Shown here piece after piece: positions 52,406-60,226 of a stretch of DNA of 64,000 bases (position 1 is the first letter of the stretch; each line of letters begins with the position of its first letter). The stretch covers positions 2,046,001-2,110,000 of the forward strand of contig NZ_CP118963.1 of assembly GCF_029024105.1 (NCBI RefSeq). Direction: 5' to 3'. The position numbers and the translations under genes were made by a program. The stretch comes from Acinetobacter lwoffii (GTDB taxonomy: Bacteria > Pseudomonadota > Gammaproteobacteria > Pseudomonadales > Moraxellaceae). The notes under the pieces were generated by a model. The model did no database searches. It saw only the letters and a program-made list of their open reading frames with translations, and was not told the DNA's origin.

Positions 52406-52421
52406 TTGGGTTTAGCCTTAT

Positions 52422-53162
52422 TTAAGATGAAACTTTAAAACGATCAATACAGCCAAACGGTCCAGCTTGAGGATCACTTGCTTTTGAAGAGTCTGCTAGG
52501 CATTCACCTTCTACATCAAATGAAGCAAAGTCTTCATTAATCAAATCAAACTCTGTTTCTGGCGAAAACTGTACTCGCCATAATTCAACGGAAAGCTTGT
52601 CGCCCGAATATGTATCAACGCCTTTAAATAGCAGCGCATATTCTCGGCCCATATGAGTGGCTAAAGCTGTGCGCTCTACGATACCAGCACTTCCTGACCA
52701 TGAAACAGGTTCAGCAGGTGCTTCATTGAATTCAACCGTCCCAAATACTGAGTCAAGTGTGTACGTAGAAGCTTCAATCGTAGTACTACCAGATTTAAAG
52801 GTGACTTCACTTAAGTTTCGATGACCTAAATTGATCATTTCGCCTGCACGCACTGTACCAAGTGACTGACTAGCAATTGGAGTAACCGTAGTAGTAAGTG
52901 TTTCTCCACTAAAAATAATATCCTTATTTTGCTTTTTCACTTCTTCCAGTGTTCCACTCAACGTAACACCTGTCGCTTTACGCAAAATAGCATCCTTTGC
53001 TCGGGTGCCATCCTTTGCAGTGTAATGATCCGTAGTTTCAGAAGAAATTGCAATTTGCATACTAGGGGTATTGCCCATTGTTAAATATGGGCCTGCAACA
53101 TCATTTGTGATTAAAGCTGCGAAAAACTCACCTTGAAGTGAGATTAAATCTGGTTTAGCCAT
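52422..53162 (-). CDS. Major tail tube protein
   Basis: The 246-residue protein has AKPDLISLQGEFFAALITND, TGVTLSGTLEEVKKQNKDII, TTIEASTYTLDSVFGTVEFN and VELWRVQFSPETEFDLINED, in the pattern of phage major tail proteins. It lies after the tail-completion genes and before the chaperone-like gene. Its ATG overlaps the stop of the 57-residue gene by one base (TAATG). A long hairpin past its stop may help make it a highly expressed message. Confidence 0.82.
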   Translation of the reverse strand: MAKPDLISLQGEFFAALITNDVAGPYLTMGNTPSMQIAISSETTDHYTAKDGTRAKDAILRKATGVTLSGTLEEVKKQNKDIIFSGETLTTTVTPIASQSLGTVRAGEMINLGHRNLSEVTFKSGSTTIEASTYTLDSVFGTVEFNEAPAEPVSWSGSAGIVERTALATHMGREYALLFKGVDTYSGDKLSVELWRVQFSPETEFDLINEDFASFDVEGECLADSSKASDPQAGPFGCIDRFKVSS

Positions 53163-53335
53163 TATTTTTCATCCCCTGTGGTTTTCTTGGCTGGAGCAGC
53201 AGTTTTTACTTCAGGTACTTCCTGAATGATGCCATCTGCAGCTAATTTTTTAATCTGAGCATCACTTAGCCCACCGACTACATCGCCCTTTTTGAAGCGA
53301 CCGACAGGCTGAGTTGCCTTGTATTGTTTCGCCAT
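53162..53335 (-). CDS. Small phage protein, 57 residues
   Basis: It begins MAKQYKATQPVGRFKKGDVV and continues GGLSDAQIKKLAADGIIQEV, then a Lys/Ala/Pro-rich tail. The first 40 residues resemble the N-terminal domain of the 119-residue protein at 54695-55054 (KYTAKQSIGHFMPGDEIKGL). The fold is probably a tiny beta/helix module found in phage head-tail genes. Stop and next start overlap (TAATG). Probably a structural accessory. Confidence 0.7.
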   Translation of the reverse strand: MAKQYKATQPVGRFKKGDVVGGLSDAQIKKLAADGIIQEVPEVKTAAPAKKTTGDEK

Positions 53336-53344
53336 GATTGGCTC

Positions 53345-53767
53345 CTAAATGAATTTTTGTGATTCAAAAATTATGGTGATGTATGCAAAGCCCGGACTAT
53401 ACCCATCCCGAACCGATATGAAATCCAGTGCAGTACGTGATGCTTGAGGCTGCCAACCGGAAAGCAGTTGAATCACCTTCTCAGTCAAAAGCCCCGCTTC
53501 ATCACTTACAGCACGTCCATCGGTCATTTGAGATTGAGCATTGCGACACGCCACCGTAACCGCCCATTGCTGGCCGATCTGGTTGATGCTTCCACGACCT
53601 GCACTTGCCTTTTTATCTATACGGACAAAATTGACATGTGCCGACGGCGTGACCTGCGACATCTCTGTTACGCTGACTGAATTCAACGGCGTATAGATCT
53701 TTAGAAATTCTGGAATTTCTTTCAGCTTTTCTGCAATCTCATCACGCACCGCGAAGAAGGTGCTCAT
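53345..53767 (-). CDS. Tail terminator-like protein (Mu gp37 type)
   Basis: The 140-residue protein begins FFAVRDEIAEKLKEIPEFLK and has the segment QQWAVTVACRNAQSQ and a C-terminal FAYITIIFESQKF. Place and pattern fit the gp37/tail-terminator family that caps the tail at the head end. It overlaps the gpG-like gene by 26 bases. Confidence 0.72.
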   Translation of the reverse strand: MSTFFAVRDEIAEKLKEIPEFLKIYTPLNSVSVTEMSQVTPSAHVNFVRIDKKASAGRGSINQIGQQWAVTVACRNAQSQMTDGRAVSDEAGLLTEKVIQLLSGWQPQASRTALDFISVRDGYSPGFAYITIIFESQKFI

Positions 53768-54239
53768 CTATAAAACTCCCGACAATATCCAAAACCATAA
53801 CTTCATCTTCAGCATCAAGGCCGAGTTGAGTCCGAGGTGGAATAATGGATTGCTTAACTTTCCGATATTGGCTACCCACTGCAAAAGTGATGTATTGGCC
53901 ATTCTTGGGTAGGATGGTTGCGCCGTAATGCAGATGTGGTGCGTACGCAACATCTGTACCCACCTCCACACCGCTTGAAAGAACATTATGTGTGTAGGAA
54001 TTCATTAAGCGGCCAGTATCACGTAGCGTCTCGCCACCCTGCATACGTGCACGCCATGAAATCTTCCACGGGTTACCATTCACATCAGTACCGGTTAGAA
54101 ATCGATGTTGAACACTGTCTACAAGCCCAGCACCAATCTCATCAAACAACTGACTCTTCAGCGAATCGAAGCTACCTAATTGGTTCAGCACTGCTTCAAT
54201 AGGTGAACTATCAGCTTGAATGGTTATTGCGAAAGCCAT
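53742..54239 (-). CDS. Virion morphogenesis protein (Mu gpG-like)
   Basis: The protein has 165 residues from the ATG at 54239; GAGG precedes it, and a GTG at 54245 is less likely. It carries IGAGLVDSVQHRFLTGTDVN, NPWKISWRARMQGGETLRDTGRL and VEVGTDVAYAPHLHYGATI, the well-known pattern of the phage virion morphogenesis/tail-completion family. It acts in joining head and tail. Confidence 0.85.
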   Translation of the reverse strand: MAFAITIQADSSPIEAVLNQLGSFDSLKSQLFDEIGAGLVDSVQHRFLTGTDVNGNPWKISWRARMQGGETLRDTGRLMNSYTHNVLSSGVEVGTDVAYAPHLHYGATILPKNGQYITFAVGSQYRKVKQSIIPPRTQLGLDAEDEVMVLDIVGSFIDEHLLRGA

Positions 54240-54246
54240 AAACACC

Positions 54247-54687
54247 TCACTTCATGCTGGGCATCATGTCTAAAGTGGCATCACCAAATACACCACCGGT
54301 ATACGAAGTACCGACTGGCGCTGTCGAAGGTCGCCCCTTAGGTTGGTCATCCACGATCTGGCTTGTTTCCGGTAACTGAATCTGCAAATGTGCCTTGTTG
54401 TCAGCAACACGTTTTAAGAATGCGATTGCATCTTCATAACGTTGACGCACCTCTTCGGTGGGTTGCTGAAAGTAAAGACGATAGCGTGCAATGTCACACG
54501 CCATACGCTTTAAATTACTTGGCACATTGGGAAGCGGCAAAGGATAACGGCCGCCGATGTGACCGTTGATTTCCTCTGTTGCATCCTGAATTGCATCAGT
54601 TACTGAGGACTGAGAAGGAAGCATCGTTTTTAGATTTTCAATCTCATCACCAAATCGTACGACCAAATCTGCTTCAGTCGCATACAT
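54247..54687 (-). CDS. DUF1320 head-tail connector (Mu gp36-like)
   Basis: The 146-residue protein MYATEADLVVRFGDEIENLK with EEINGHIGGRYPLPLPNVPS and MACDIARYRLYF is the typical DUF1320 pattern, an adaptor sitting under the portal. It precedes the gpG-like gene by 8 bases in Mu-like order. Confidence 0.88.
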   Translation of the reverse strand: MYATEADLVVRFGDEIENLKTMLPSQSSVTDAIQDATEEINGHIGGRYPLPLPNVPSNLKRMACDIARYRLYFQQPTEEVRQRYEDAIAFLKRVADNKAHLQIQLPETSQIVDDQPKGRPSTAPVGTSYTGGVFGDATLDMMPSMK

Positions 54688-54694
54688 AGATCAC

Positions 54695-55054
54695 CTACTT
54701 GGTTTCATCCGCTGGCTTGGTATCCGCCTTAGGCTTAGCTGCAGGTTTCACCTTTTCAAGTTCAGCCACTTTAGCCTTTAGCTCAGCAACTTCTTGATCA
54801 GCCTTATCCTTGTCAGCAGCTGCTGTCTGATTCGCTTCGGTTAGGGTTTTATTTGCTGCTATTAGTTCAGCATTGGCCTTTTCAAGTTCAGCCAAACGTG
54901 CAGCGGTATTGTCTGCTTCTGGCTCTTCCGGCTCTTGATATTCTTCAATAGCCCCAGATGCTAAAAGGGCCTGAAGTTGTTTAGCTTCAAGCCCTTTGAT
55001 TTCATCACCTGGCATAAAATGCCCGATGGATTGTTTTGCTGTGTACTTCGGCAT
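54695..55054 (-). CDS. Phage protein with small N-terminal module and coiled coil
   Basis: The protein has 119 residues from the ATG at 55054, supported by AAGGAG; a longer upstream frame is not needed. The N-terminal 40 residues match the 57-residue protein at 53162-53335. Then comes a Glu-rich linker and a long coiled coil (ARLAELEKANAELIAANKTL to ELKAKVAELEKV) with a Lys/Pro/Asp tail. It lies directly after the capsid gene, so it may be a capsid accessory. Confidence 0.7.
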   Translation of the reverse strand: MPKYTAKQSIGHFMPGDEIKGLEAKQLQALLASGAIEEYQEPEEPEADNTAARLAELEKANAELIAANKTLTEANQTAAADKDKADQEVAELKAKVAELEKVKPAAKPKADTKPADETK

Positions 55055-55064
55055 GTCTTGCTCC

Positions 55065-56144
55065 TTATAGGGTGATAAAGCCAGTACCACCGACGACACC
55101 ATTCTTGTTAGACGGCACAACCAGTGGAGCAGATTCAGTCATTAGCATGATGCCGCTTGGATCTTCACAATACCACTGGCGGTCAAAGTATTGCTGAGCA
55201 ACGCCGTTGGCCAACATGTTTTTAATCTTACAGTGAGCAACTGAACCATTAGTATCAGAGATCAAAGAGAAGTAATCCTTAGGAATAAAACGATTCACCT
55301 TGCCCTTGTTGCGGTAGGTTGCGTCATATACCCAGAATTCGATTCCATCAAAAGTACCTTTGAAGGTCGCTGATTCCTTAACACCAAAACTTGGATTCAC
55401 TGGAACAGAAATACCAGCATACGGCGTGATGAACTCTTTCTTAAACTCTTCATTGTTCCAGAGAGCTGCCCAAACCAAGCCAGACATAATAGACAGCTTA
55501 GTCTCACCACCATCAGCAGCCAATTGACGTTCAAGCATGGTGCGAATATCCGTTACCGGCTTGGCACCTGCTTCATTCCACTTGGTTAACGGCGTAAATG
55601 TCAAAGATGCATCACGACGGTAATCCACCAGGTTGTATTCATAATCATCAGAATGAAGTGCATATTTACCGTTTTTCAGTAAATCAATCGCCATCATCAG
55701 GACTGAGTTATCAATTGCATCATGGTTACGCTTCATTACCGAGATTTGAGCAATGATCATTTGCTCTTGCTCAGATAGTCGCTGGTTACCAGTTGAGATG
55801 ATACCTGCAGTACGTAAACGTTCCAGCAAGGCAATTTCAAAAGTTTCAGCCGGAGTGACTTGGTTCTTTGGCTTGTAGTAAGCCGGTTTAACATGGCGTA
55901 CTTCACCAGATTGAGTAGTATCAAATGGCTTACCAGGCTGTTGCGGAGATACCAGCGGCGCCAGATCATGTTCGGCAGACACTTCAGCCAAAGGCACATC
56001 ATCACGGGTGAATAACGGGCGATTTGGGAAAAGCTTGTCTAAAAGCCAGGTATCCATTGGACGGTAATTTGAGTGGATCAGTGCAAGCTCGCCCACATCA
56101 AGAAGTTCAAGTGGAGCACCTTCAATATTAAAAGACTGTGGCAT
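55065..56144 (-). CDS. Major capsid protein, lambda gpE type
   Basis: The 359-residue protein has TWLLDKLFPNRPLFTRDDVP near the start, ETFEIALLERLRTAGIIS, and the C-terminal part PKDYFSLISDTNGSVAHCKI with FDRQWYCEDPSGIMLMTESA, as in the phage major capsid protein E family (HK97 fold). It follows a decoration protein gene by 6 bases, as in lambda D-E order. Confidence 0.9.
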   Translation of the reverse strand: MPQSFNIEGAPLELLDVGELALIHSNYRPMDTWLLDKLFPNRPLFTRDDVPLAEVSAEHDLAPLVSPQQPGKPFDTTQSGEVRHVKPAYYKPKNQVTPAETFEIALLERLRTAGIISTGNQRLSEQEQMIIAQISVMKRNHDAIDNSVLMMAIDLLKNGKYALHSDDYEYNLVDYRRDASLTFTPLTKWNEAGAKPVTDIRTMLERQLAADGGETKLSIMSGLVWAALWNNEEFKKEFITPYAGISVPVNPSFGVKESATFKGTFDGIEFWVYDATYRNKGKVNRFIPKDYFSLISDTNGSVAHCKIKNMLANGVAQQYFDRQWYCEDPSGIMLMTESAPLVVPSNKNGVVGGTGFITL

Positions 56145-56150
56145 GTTGTT

Positions 56151-56525
56151 TTACACCTTAGAAAGTTCGATTTTGTTTTTAGTTGCCTGTGCACGTGCTG
56201 CGTCATATTGAGCAGTTGTAAGCAAGGTTCCATTTACCGATACAGCTTCGACATTAAATACGCCGCCGTAATACACTGGGATTTCGATCCCATCAGCGGC
56301 CTTGATTGTGGCTTCTGCAGCTGATACATCCTGACCACAGATCACATCCCATGTTTTTTCATCAGTGGCATGGGCCACCACATTGGCATCTGACAGTGTT
56401 AAAAGATCGCCGTATTTAAATGCTGTGGCGGTTGGCACCTTGGCATTAGCACGACGTAATTTTTCATTGTCCAGGATCAGCCGTTTTGAAGTGACCGAAA
56501 TAGGCGGTACATAATGAATAGCCAT
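56151..56525 (-). CDS. Head decoration protein
   Basis: The 124-residue protein MAIHYVPPISVTSKRLILDN with TAFKYGDLLTLSDANVVAHA and IEIPVYYGGVFNVEAVSVNG has the small beta-tulip-like pattern of lambda gpD-like proteins that stabilise the expanded capsid. It lies between protease-scaffold and capsid genes. Confidence 0.82.
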   Translation of the reverse strand: MAIHYVPPISVTSKRLILDNEKLRRANAKVPTATAFKYGDLLTLSDANVVAHATDEKTWDVICGQDVSAAEATIKAADGIEIPVYYGGVFNVEAVSVNGTLLTTAQYDAARAQATKNKIELSKV

Positions 56526-56528
56526 GAA

Positions 56529-57494
56529 TTATTTCCCCTTTTGTTCTGCAAATGCTTGTGCACCAGAAGTGAATTTGTGAGTGTCATTGTGATTTGACTG
56601 ACCACCTTGCCCTGGGTTTGCCTGATGAGTGAATAAGTGAGCAAATGCCGGATTTACACCTGGTGTTTGTTGTTGCTGTTGTCCAGCTGGTGGCTGCTGA
56701 GTAGTACCTGCTGAGAATTGACGAAGCTGCTTAGCAGTAAAGCTAAAAACTGAATCATCCATATTGGTATAAGCGGTTTTATCTTCCGCACTAAACTGTG
56801 TCTTCAGTTCAGTTTCTAAAGCAGCAATATCATCAGCACGCTTTTGCGCTTTGAATTGCTTAAGTTCAGTCAGGGCATCATCACGCTCACGTTCTGCTTG
56901 CTCTTTGGCCTGTTGTGCTTTTTCTAATTCGGTCACGTCTGTGTCCTCTTTGGTTGGGTTTGGGTTTGCTTTGCCCGAGAAGGCTTTGATTGATGTGTTG
57001 CGATCAGCACCGGTCGAGCAGATTGTAAATTCACGAATACGGTTTTGACGGAAGATTGTGATCGGGCCTTCAAAGGATTGACCATTCACAGTGACTGTCT
57101 TGCCTTGAGACACTTCTTCAATCGATCCCGGATCAATCATCATCGACATCTGGAACGGGAAACCATCATCAGAGTCCTGGACAATTTCCTGTGCTTTGGC
57201 GTTTGTAAGGAAATCACCTGATACATCAATCTTTCCGTTTGTATCCACGGTTTGAACGACACCAATTCGACTTGAGCCGAAGTGTTCTTCAAGTAAGGCT
57301 GTCGGCTTATCAATCTCAATTCCATCAAGATCAAAGACCACGCCAGAGCGTCCCCAATACCAGTGACCATCTACACGACCACCAGCATAAGCAGTGCCTT
57401 TAAATTTCCGTTTCTGCCCTTCCTCGGCTTTGGGTACCTCAATCGCAGAGGCATTAAATAAATACTTCAGCCGTTCTTCATTTGGATCTGGCAT
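56529..57494 (-). CDS. Prohead protease fused to scaffold domain
   Basis: The 321-residue protein has a protease-like N-terminal half: a candidate catalytic His in ALLEEHFGSSRIG and a candidate Ser in IREFTICSTGADRNTS. The C-terminal half is a helical, Glu/Lys/Gln-rich scaffold (EKAQQAKEQAERERDDALTE to ADDIAALETELKTQF) ending in a Gln-rich disordered tail. One gene thus supplies both scaffold and maturation protease, as in several Mu-like and lambda-like phages. Confidence 0.82.
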   Translation of the reverse strand: MPDPNEERLKYLFNASAIEVPKAEEGQKRKFKGTAYAGGRVDGHWYWGRSGVVFDLDGIEIDKPTALLEEHFGSSRIGVVQTVDTNGKIDVSGDFLTNAKAQEIVQDSDDGFPFQMSMMIDPGSIEEVSQGKTVTVNGQSFEGPITIFRQNRIREFTICSTGADRNTSIKAFSGKANPNPTKEDTDVTELEKAQQAKEQAERERDDALTELKQFKAQKRADDIAALETELKTQFSAEDKTAYTNMDDSVFSFTAKQLRQFSAGTTQQPPAGQQQQQTPGVNPAFAHLFTHQANPGQGGQSNHNDTHKFTSGAQAFAEQKGK

Positions 57495-57512
57495 TTTTCA
57501 TGCTCCATAAAA

Positions 57513-57533
57513 AAACCGCCCAGAAGGCGGTAA
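57513..57533 (-). terminator. Internal hairpin in the head operon
   Basis: ACCGCC (57515-57520) and GGCGGT (57526-57531). On the minus strand a run of Ts follows. It lies between the gpF-like and protease genes. Confidence 0.65.
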
Positions 57534-57547
57534 TATTCATTTTTAAA

Positions 57548-58753
57548 TTAGTTCAACAAGGGCTTGAGTGTATAAACCATCTGCCCTTCCACCGCTTCAA
57601 TCGAAACCACCTCAAAAGATAGCCCCATCGGCATGAGAACGCCGTTACCAGCATTTAACATATCCAGATCAATGCCCAGCCCTTTGGCATTTTCAATCTT
57701 AATCACGATATCTGAAGCTGTATCAGCCATCAGCAACGGCGCATTCAATTGAACTGTCTGCCCCACCTGATAAGCCGCTACTTGATTAAGTGTCGCAGCA
57801 CCCACTACGGTTGAAGCCGTATTACTTGCCACAGCCTGAATTGCTGCCATATCGGTACTAAGCCAGCGTTTAAGGACATCATCAGCCAGTGAGCTTGTAG
57901 CGGAGTTTAAGTAGCTACTTATTGCAGCATCATTTCCTTGCACATAATCCAGAAAGGTACGGATCGCACTTGGCCGAATACTTGGATCAAGTGGAATTAC
58001 CGTATTGGCTACCGTATCAAACAGGTCCCGAGTCTTATCATCCATCGGAGCAAACAGACTGGTGAGCTTTTTACTTGCCATCCATTCAGCCTTAATGACT
58101 TCTTTCTGCTCGAGGAGATATTCCTTATCCAGACTCGAAGCACTGATCTTTTTATCCACCAGCGATTCTAGTTCACCAAACTGCAATGGGTGAGAACTCC
58201 AATCCAAAGCCTCGGCAATTTCAGGCAACTGATCATCAGGTGTAATGCCGTATTTCAATGCCTGCTTCTCTGTTAAAGCTACGCACGTGCATCTACAACG
58301 GAAACCCGTTGGAGGATAATGTGTTAGCCAGAATGGATGATCAATCGGCAGTACGATACGATTCAAAGCTAAATGAGCAGGACGCACTCGACTATCATTG
58401 ATCGCTGAGTACATTAGGTACGAGCGCTTAGCCTTATTTCGTTGCTGTTGTTGCCACCGCCCATGACCGTACGCACTCTGGATGTTGGTACGAAATACAT
58501 TGTCCAGGTAGTGCTTTGGCAGAATGATTTCAGATTCTTCAATGAGCTTCTGAAAATCTTTAAAAGTACCGCCGTCAGCAATGGATTTATTCACTGCCTT
58601 AATGACCGTCTCAATTTGCTCAAGACTCGATAGAAAACTAACCGTAGTTGCCATCTGCCGGGTCTTTAGATCCATTGAATAAAACTCATCAGGCAGCACG
58701 ATTTTTTTACTGTGAGCAAACCGAAGTGCCTCAAGGAATGTGACTGGTTGCAT
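57548..58753 (-). CDS. Phage head morphogenesis protein (Mu gpF / SPP1 gp7 type)
   Basis: The 401-residue protein shows the minor-head signature VFRTNIQSAYGHGRWQQQQR, SYLMYSAINDSRVRPAHLAL and HYPPTGFRCRCTCVALTEKQ. It is packaged with the portal in small copy number. It follows the portal gene by 3 bases. Confidence 0.92.
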   Translation of the reverse strand: MQPVTFLEALRFAHSKKIVLPDEFYSMDLKTRQMATTVSFLSSLEQIETVIKAVNKSIADGGTFKDFQKLIEESEIILPKHYLDNVFRTNIQSAYGHGRWQQQQRNKAKRSYLMYSAINDSRVRPAHLALNRIVLPIDHPFWLTHYPPTGFRCRCTCVALTEKQALKYGITPDDQLPEIAEALDWSSHPLQFGELESLVDKKISASSLDKEYLLEQKEVIKAEWMASKKLTSLFAPMDDKTRDLFDTVANTVIPLDPSIRPSAIRTFLDYVQGNDAAISSYLNSATSSLADDVLKRWLSTDMAAIQAVASNTASTVVGAATLNQVAAYQVGQTVQLNAPLLMADTASDIVIKIENAKGLGIDLDMLNAGNGVLMPMGLSFEVVSIEAVEGQMVYTLKPLLN

Positions 58754-58756
58754 AAC

Positions 58757-60214
58757 TTACTTCCCATTTTGCGCCGTCACATACCCCAACACATCTGCCG
58801 CATACAAAGCCTGATCTAGATTGGCCGTGAACTGAGTCTGAGTTGCACCAGGTATTAATTGCATCAGGTTATAAGCCAGACTTTCAGGGCTATCAGACTT
58901 GAATACCAATTCCTTGACCTGATCCGGTTTCAGTAACTGCAATTCATCCTGACCATCAGTCAGTTCTTCAACTTCCTGCTGCTCTGGTGAGAGCTTGTTT
59001 GCAGATGCCTTAAAGTTAAATGCTTGGCGCGGTAATGCAGAGAATTGATTGAAGCTGGTAGGAACCTGCTCATTCAAATCCCCTTCCTGTAGACCATACT
59101 CGCGAACAAAATATTCTTTAGACAGATTTGCACCCGCATTCTTTAAATGGACATCACGCTCTGCTTGGTCCTTATTCAGTGGTTTTGGTTTCTCACCAAG
59201 CATCACTTCATAATCCCCCCAACCGTTTAAAGCGCATAGAGCATTGACCACAGCCTGTAAAGTTGGTGTGACAAGCCTAATATCAGATTTAAGCTTATCC
59301 ATTCGTACATTTTCATGCACTTGACCAAGACTGTAGCTTCCCTTCCCATCAGTCCCGCTGGTAAGTGTCTGCCCTAGTACAACTTTCTGGATCTGACGAA
59401 TCAGCTGATTATTAAATGCCTCAAACGCTGCCCCTGCTGAACCGTTTGTTCCTGGTGCGGAAAGAATCTGAACATCATCATCTGCATCAATCGACAATAC
59501 GCTTTGAGCATGAGCAGTTAACAAGGCTTTGCTCATATCATCAGTTTCAGTATCTTTGCACTTACCCAGTAAGATTGGTGTTCCAAAACGTTCGAGGAAT
59601 TTCGCCCAGAATTTGAAGCCATTCTGCTTAAAGAAGAATAACCAATACAGCGTGGCTAATAGCGCTTTACCATATGGCTGTTCGTATGTGGCTTTACGGC
59701 GTGTTAAGAAGAATTTGAATGCTTGATCTACCTCATGCTCTGCATTGTTTCCATCCTGACGATAGATTAGCCGACCATCATTCTTAGGCTCAAACCATTG
59801 CATCGGTTTTTCACCAATCCATTGCAAACCAATATAACCTTCCGACTTTAGCTCATATACAGCTTCCTGAACCGAGTACCCGAAGAACAGTGCACTCATG
59901 GCAGCAGTCGCAATTTCATGGAACCATTCTTTCAGGATGAGATTCAGCTTTTCCGCTTCATCCGTATCATTTGGTTCAATTCGCAATGGCGTTGCTAAAA
60001 GTGCATCAATCCGTGTTTCAACTACTTGTGCAATCTCGTCATCATCAAGCAGTACACGCAATCTGTGGCGTGTAATTCCAGCTTTGCGCAGCACTTCATC
60101 GGTATCTGGTTGCTTGCCAAAGTTCACCAGAAACTGAGTGACTGCTTCTTGAGTGTATAAATTGCCGTAAGACAAAGCCTTCTTTGACGCTTTGTCCTTT
60201 TTAGACTTTGCCAT
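58757..60214 (-). CDS. Portal protein, DUF935 (Mu gp29 type)
   Basis: The 485-residue protein has DEIAQVVETRIDALLATPLR, MSALFFGYSVQEAVYEL, IGEKPMQWFEPKNDGRLIY, LYWLFFFKQNGFKFWAKFLE and RFGTPILLGKC, the clear pattern of DUF935 portals. Twelve copies form the DNA gate at the capsid vertex. It follows the terminase large-subunit gene by 12 bases. Confidence 0.93.
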   Translation of the reverse strand: MAKSKKDKASKKALSYGNLYTQEAVTQFLVNFGKQPDTDEVLRKAGITRHRLRVLLDDDEIAQVVETRIDALLATPLRIEPNDTDEAEKLNLILKEWFHEIATAAMSALFFGYSVQEAVYELKSEGYIGLQWIGEKPMQWFEPKNDGRLIYRQDGNNAEHEVDQAFKFFLTRRKATYEQPYGKALLATLYWLFFFKQNGFKFWAKFLERFGTPILLGKCKDTETDDMSKALLTAHAQSVLSIDADDDVQILSAPGTNGSAGAAFEAFNNQLIRQIQKVVLGQTLTSGTDGKGSYSLGQVHENVRMDKLKSDIRLVTPTLQAVVNALCALNGWGDYEVMLGEKPKPLNKDQAERDVHLKNAGANLSKEYFVREYGLQEGDLNEQVPTSFNQFSALPRQAFNFKASANKLSPEQQEVEELTDGQDELQLLKPDQVKELVFKSDSPESLAYNLMQLIPGATQTQFTANLDQALYAADVLGYVTAQNGK

Positions 60215-60226
60215 GTTTTTTCCTTC

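Larger units (their letters stand above)
51982..52421. other. Cargo-boundary spacer with two hairpins
   Basis: An AT-rich stretch between the lipoprotein gene and the tail-tube gene. It holds a hairpin AACCGCC/GGCGGTT (52106-52124), a tiny possible membrane peptide frame (52139-52216), and a long inverted repeat near the tail-tube stop. The AT content is unlike the neighbouring structural genes. Confidence 0.5.

Noticed and set aside
53918..54202. 94-residue plus-strand frame
   Set aside because: Antisense to the gpG-like gene with no supporting signal.
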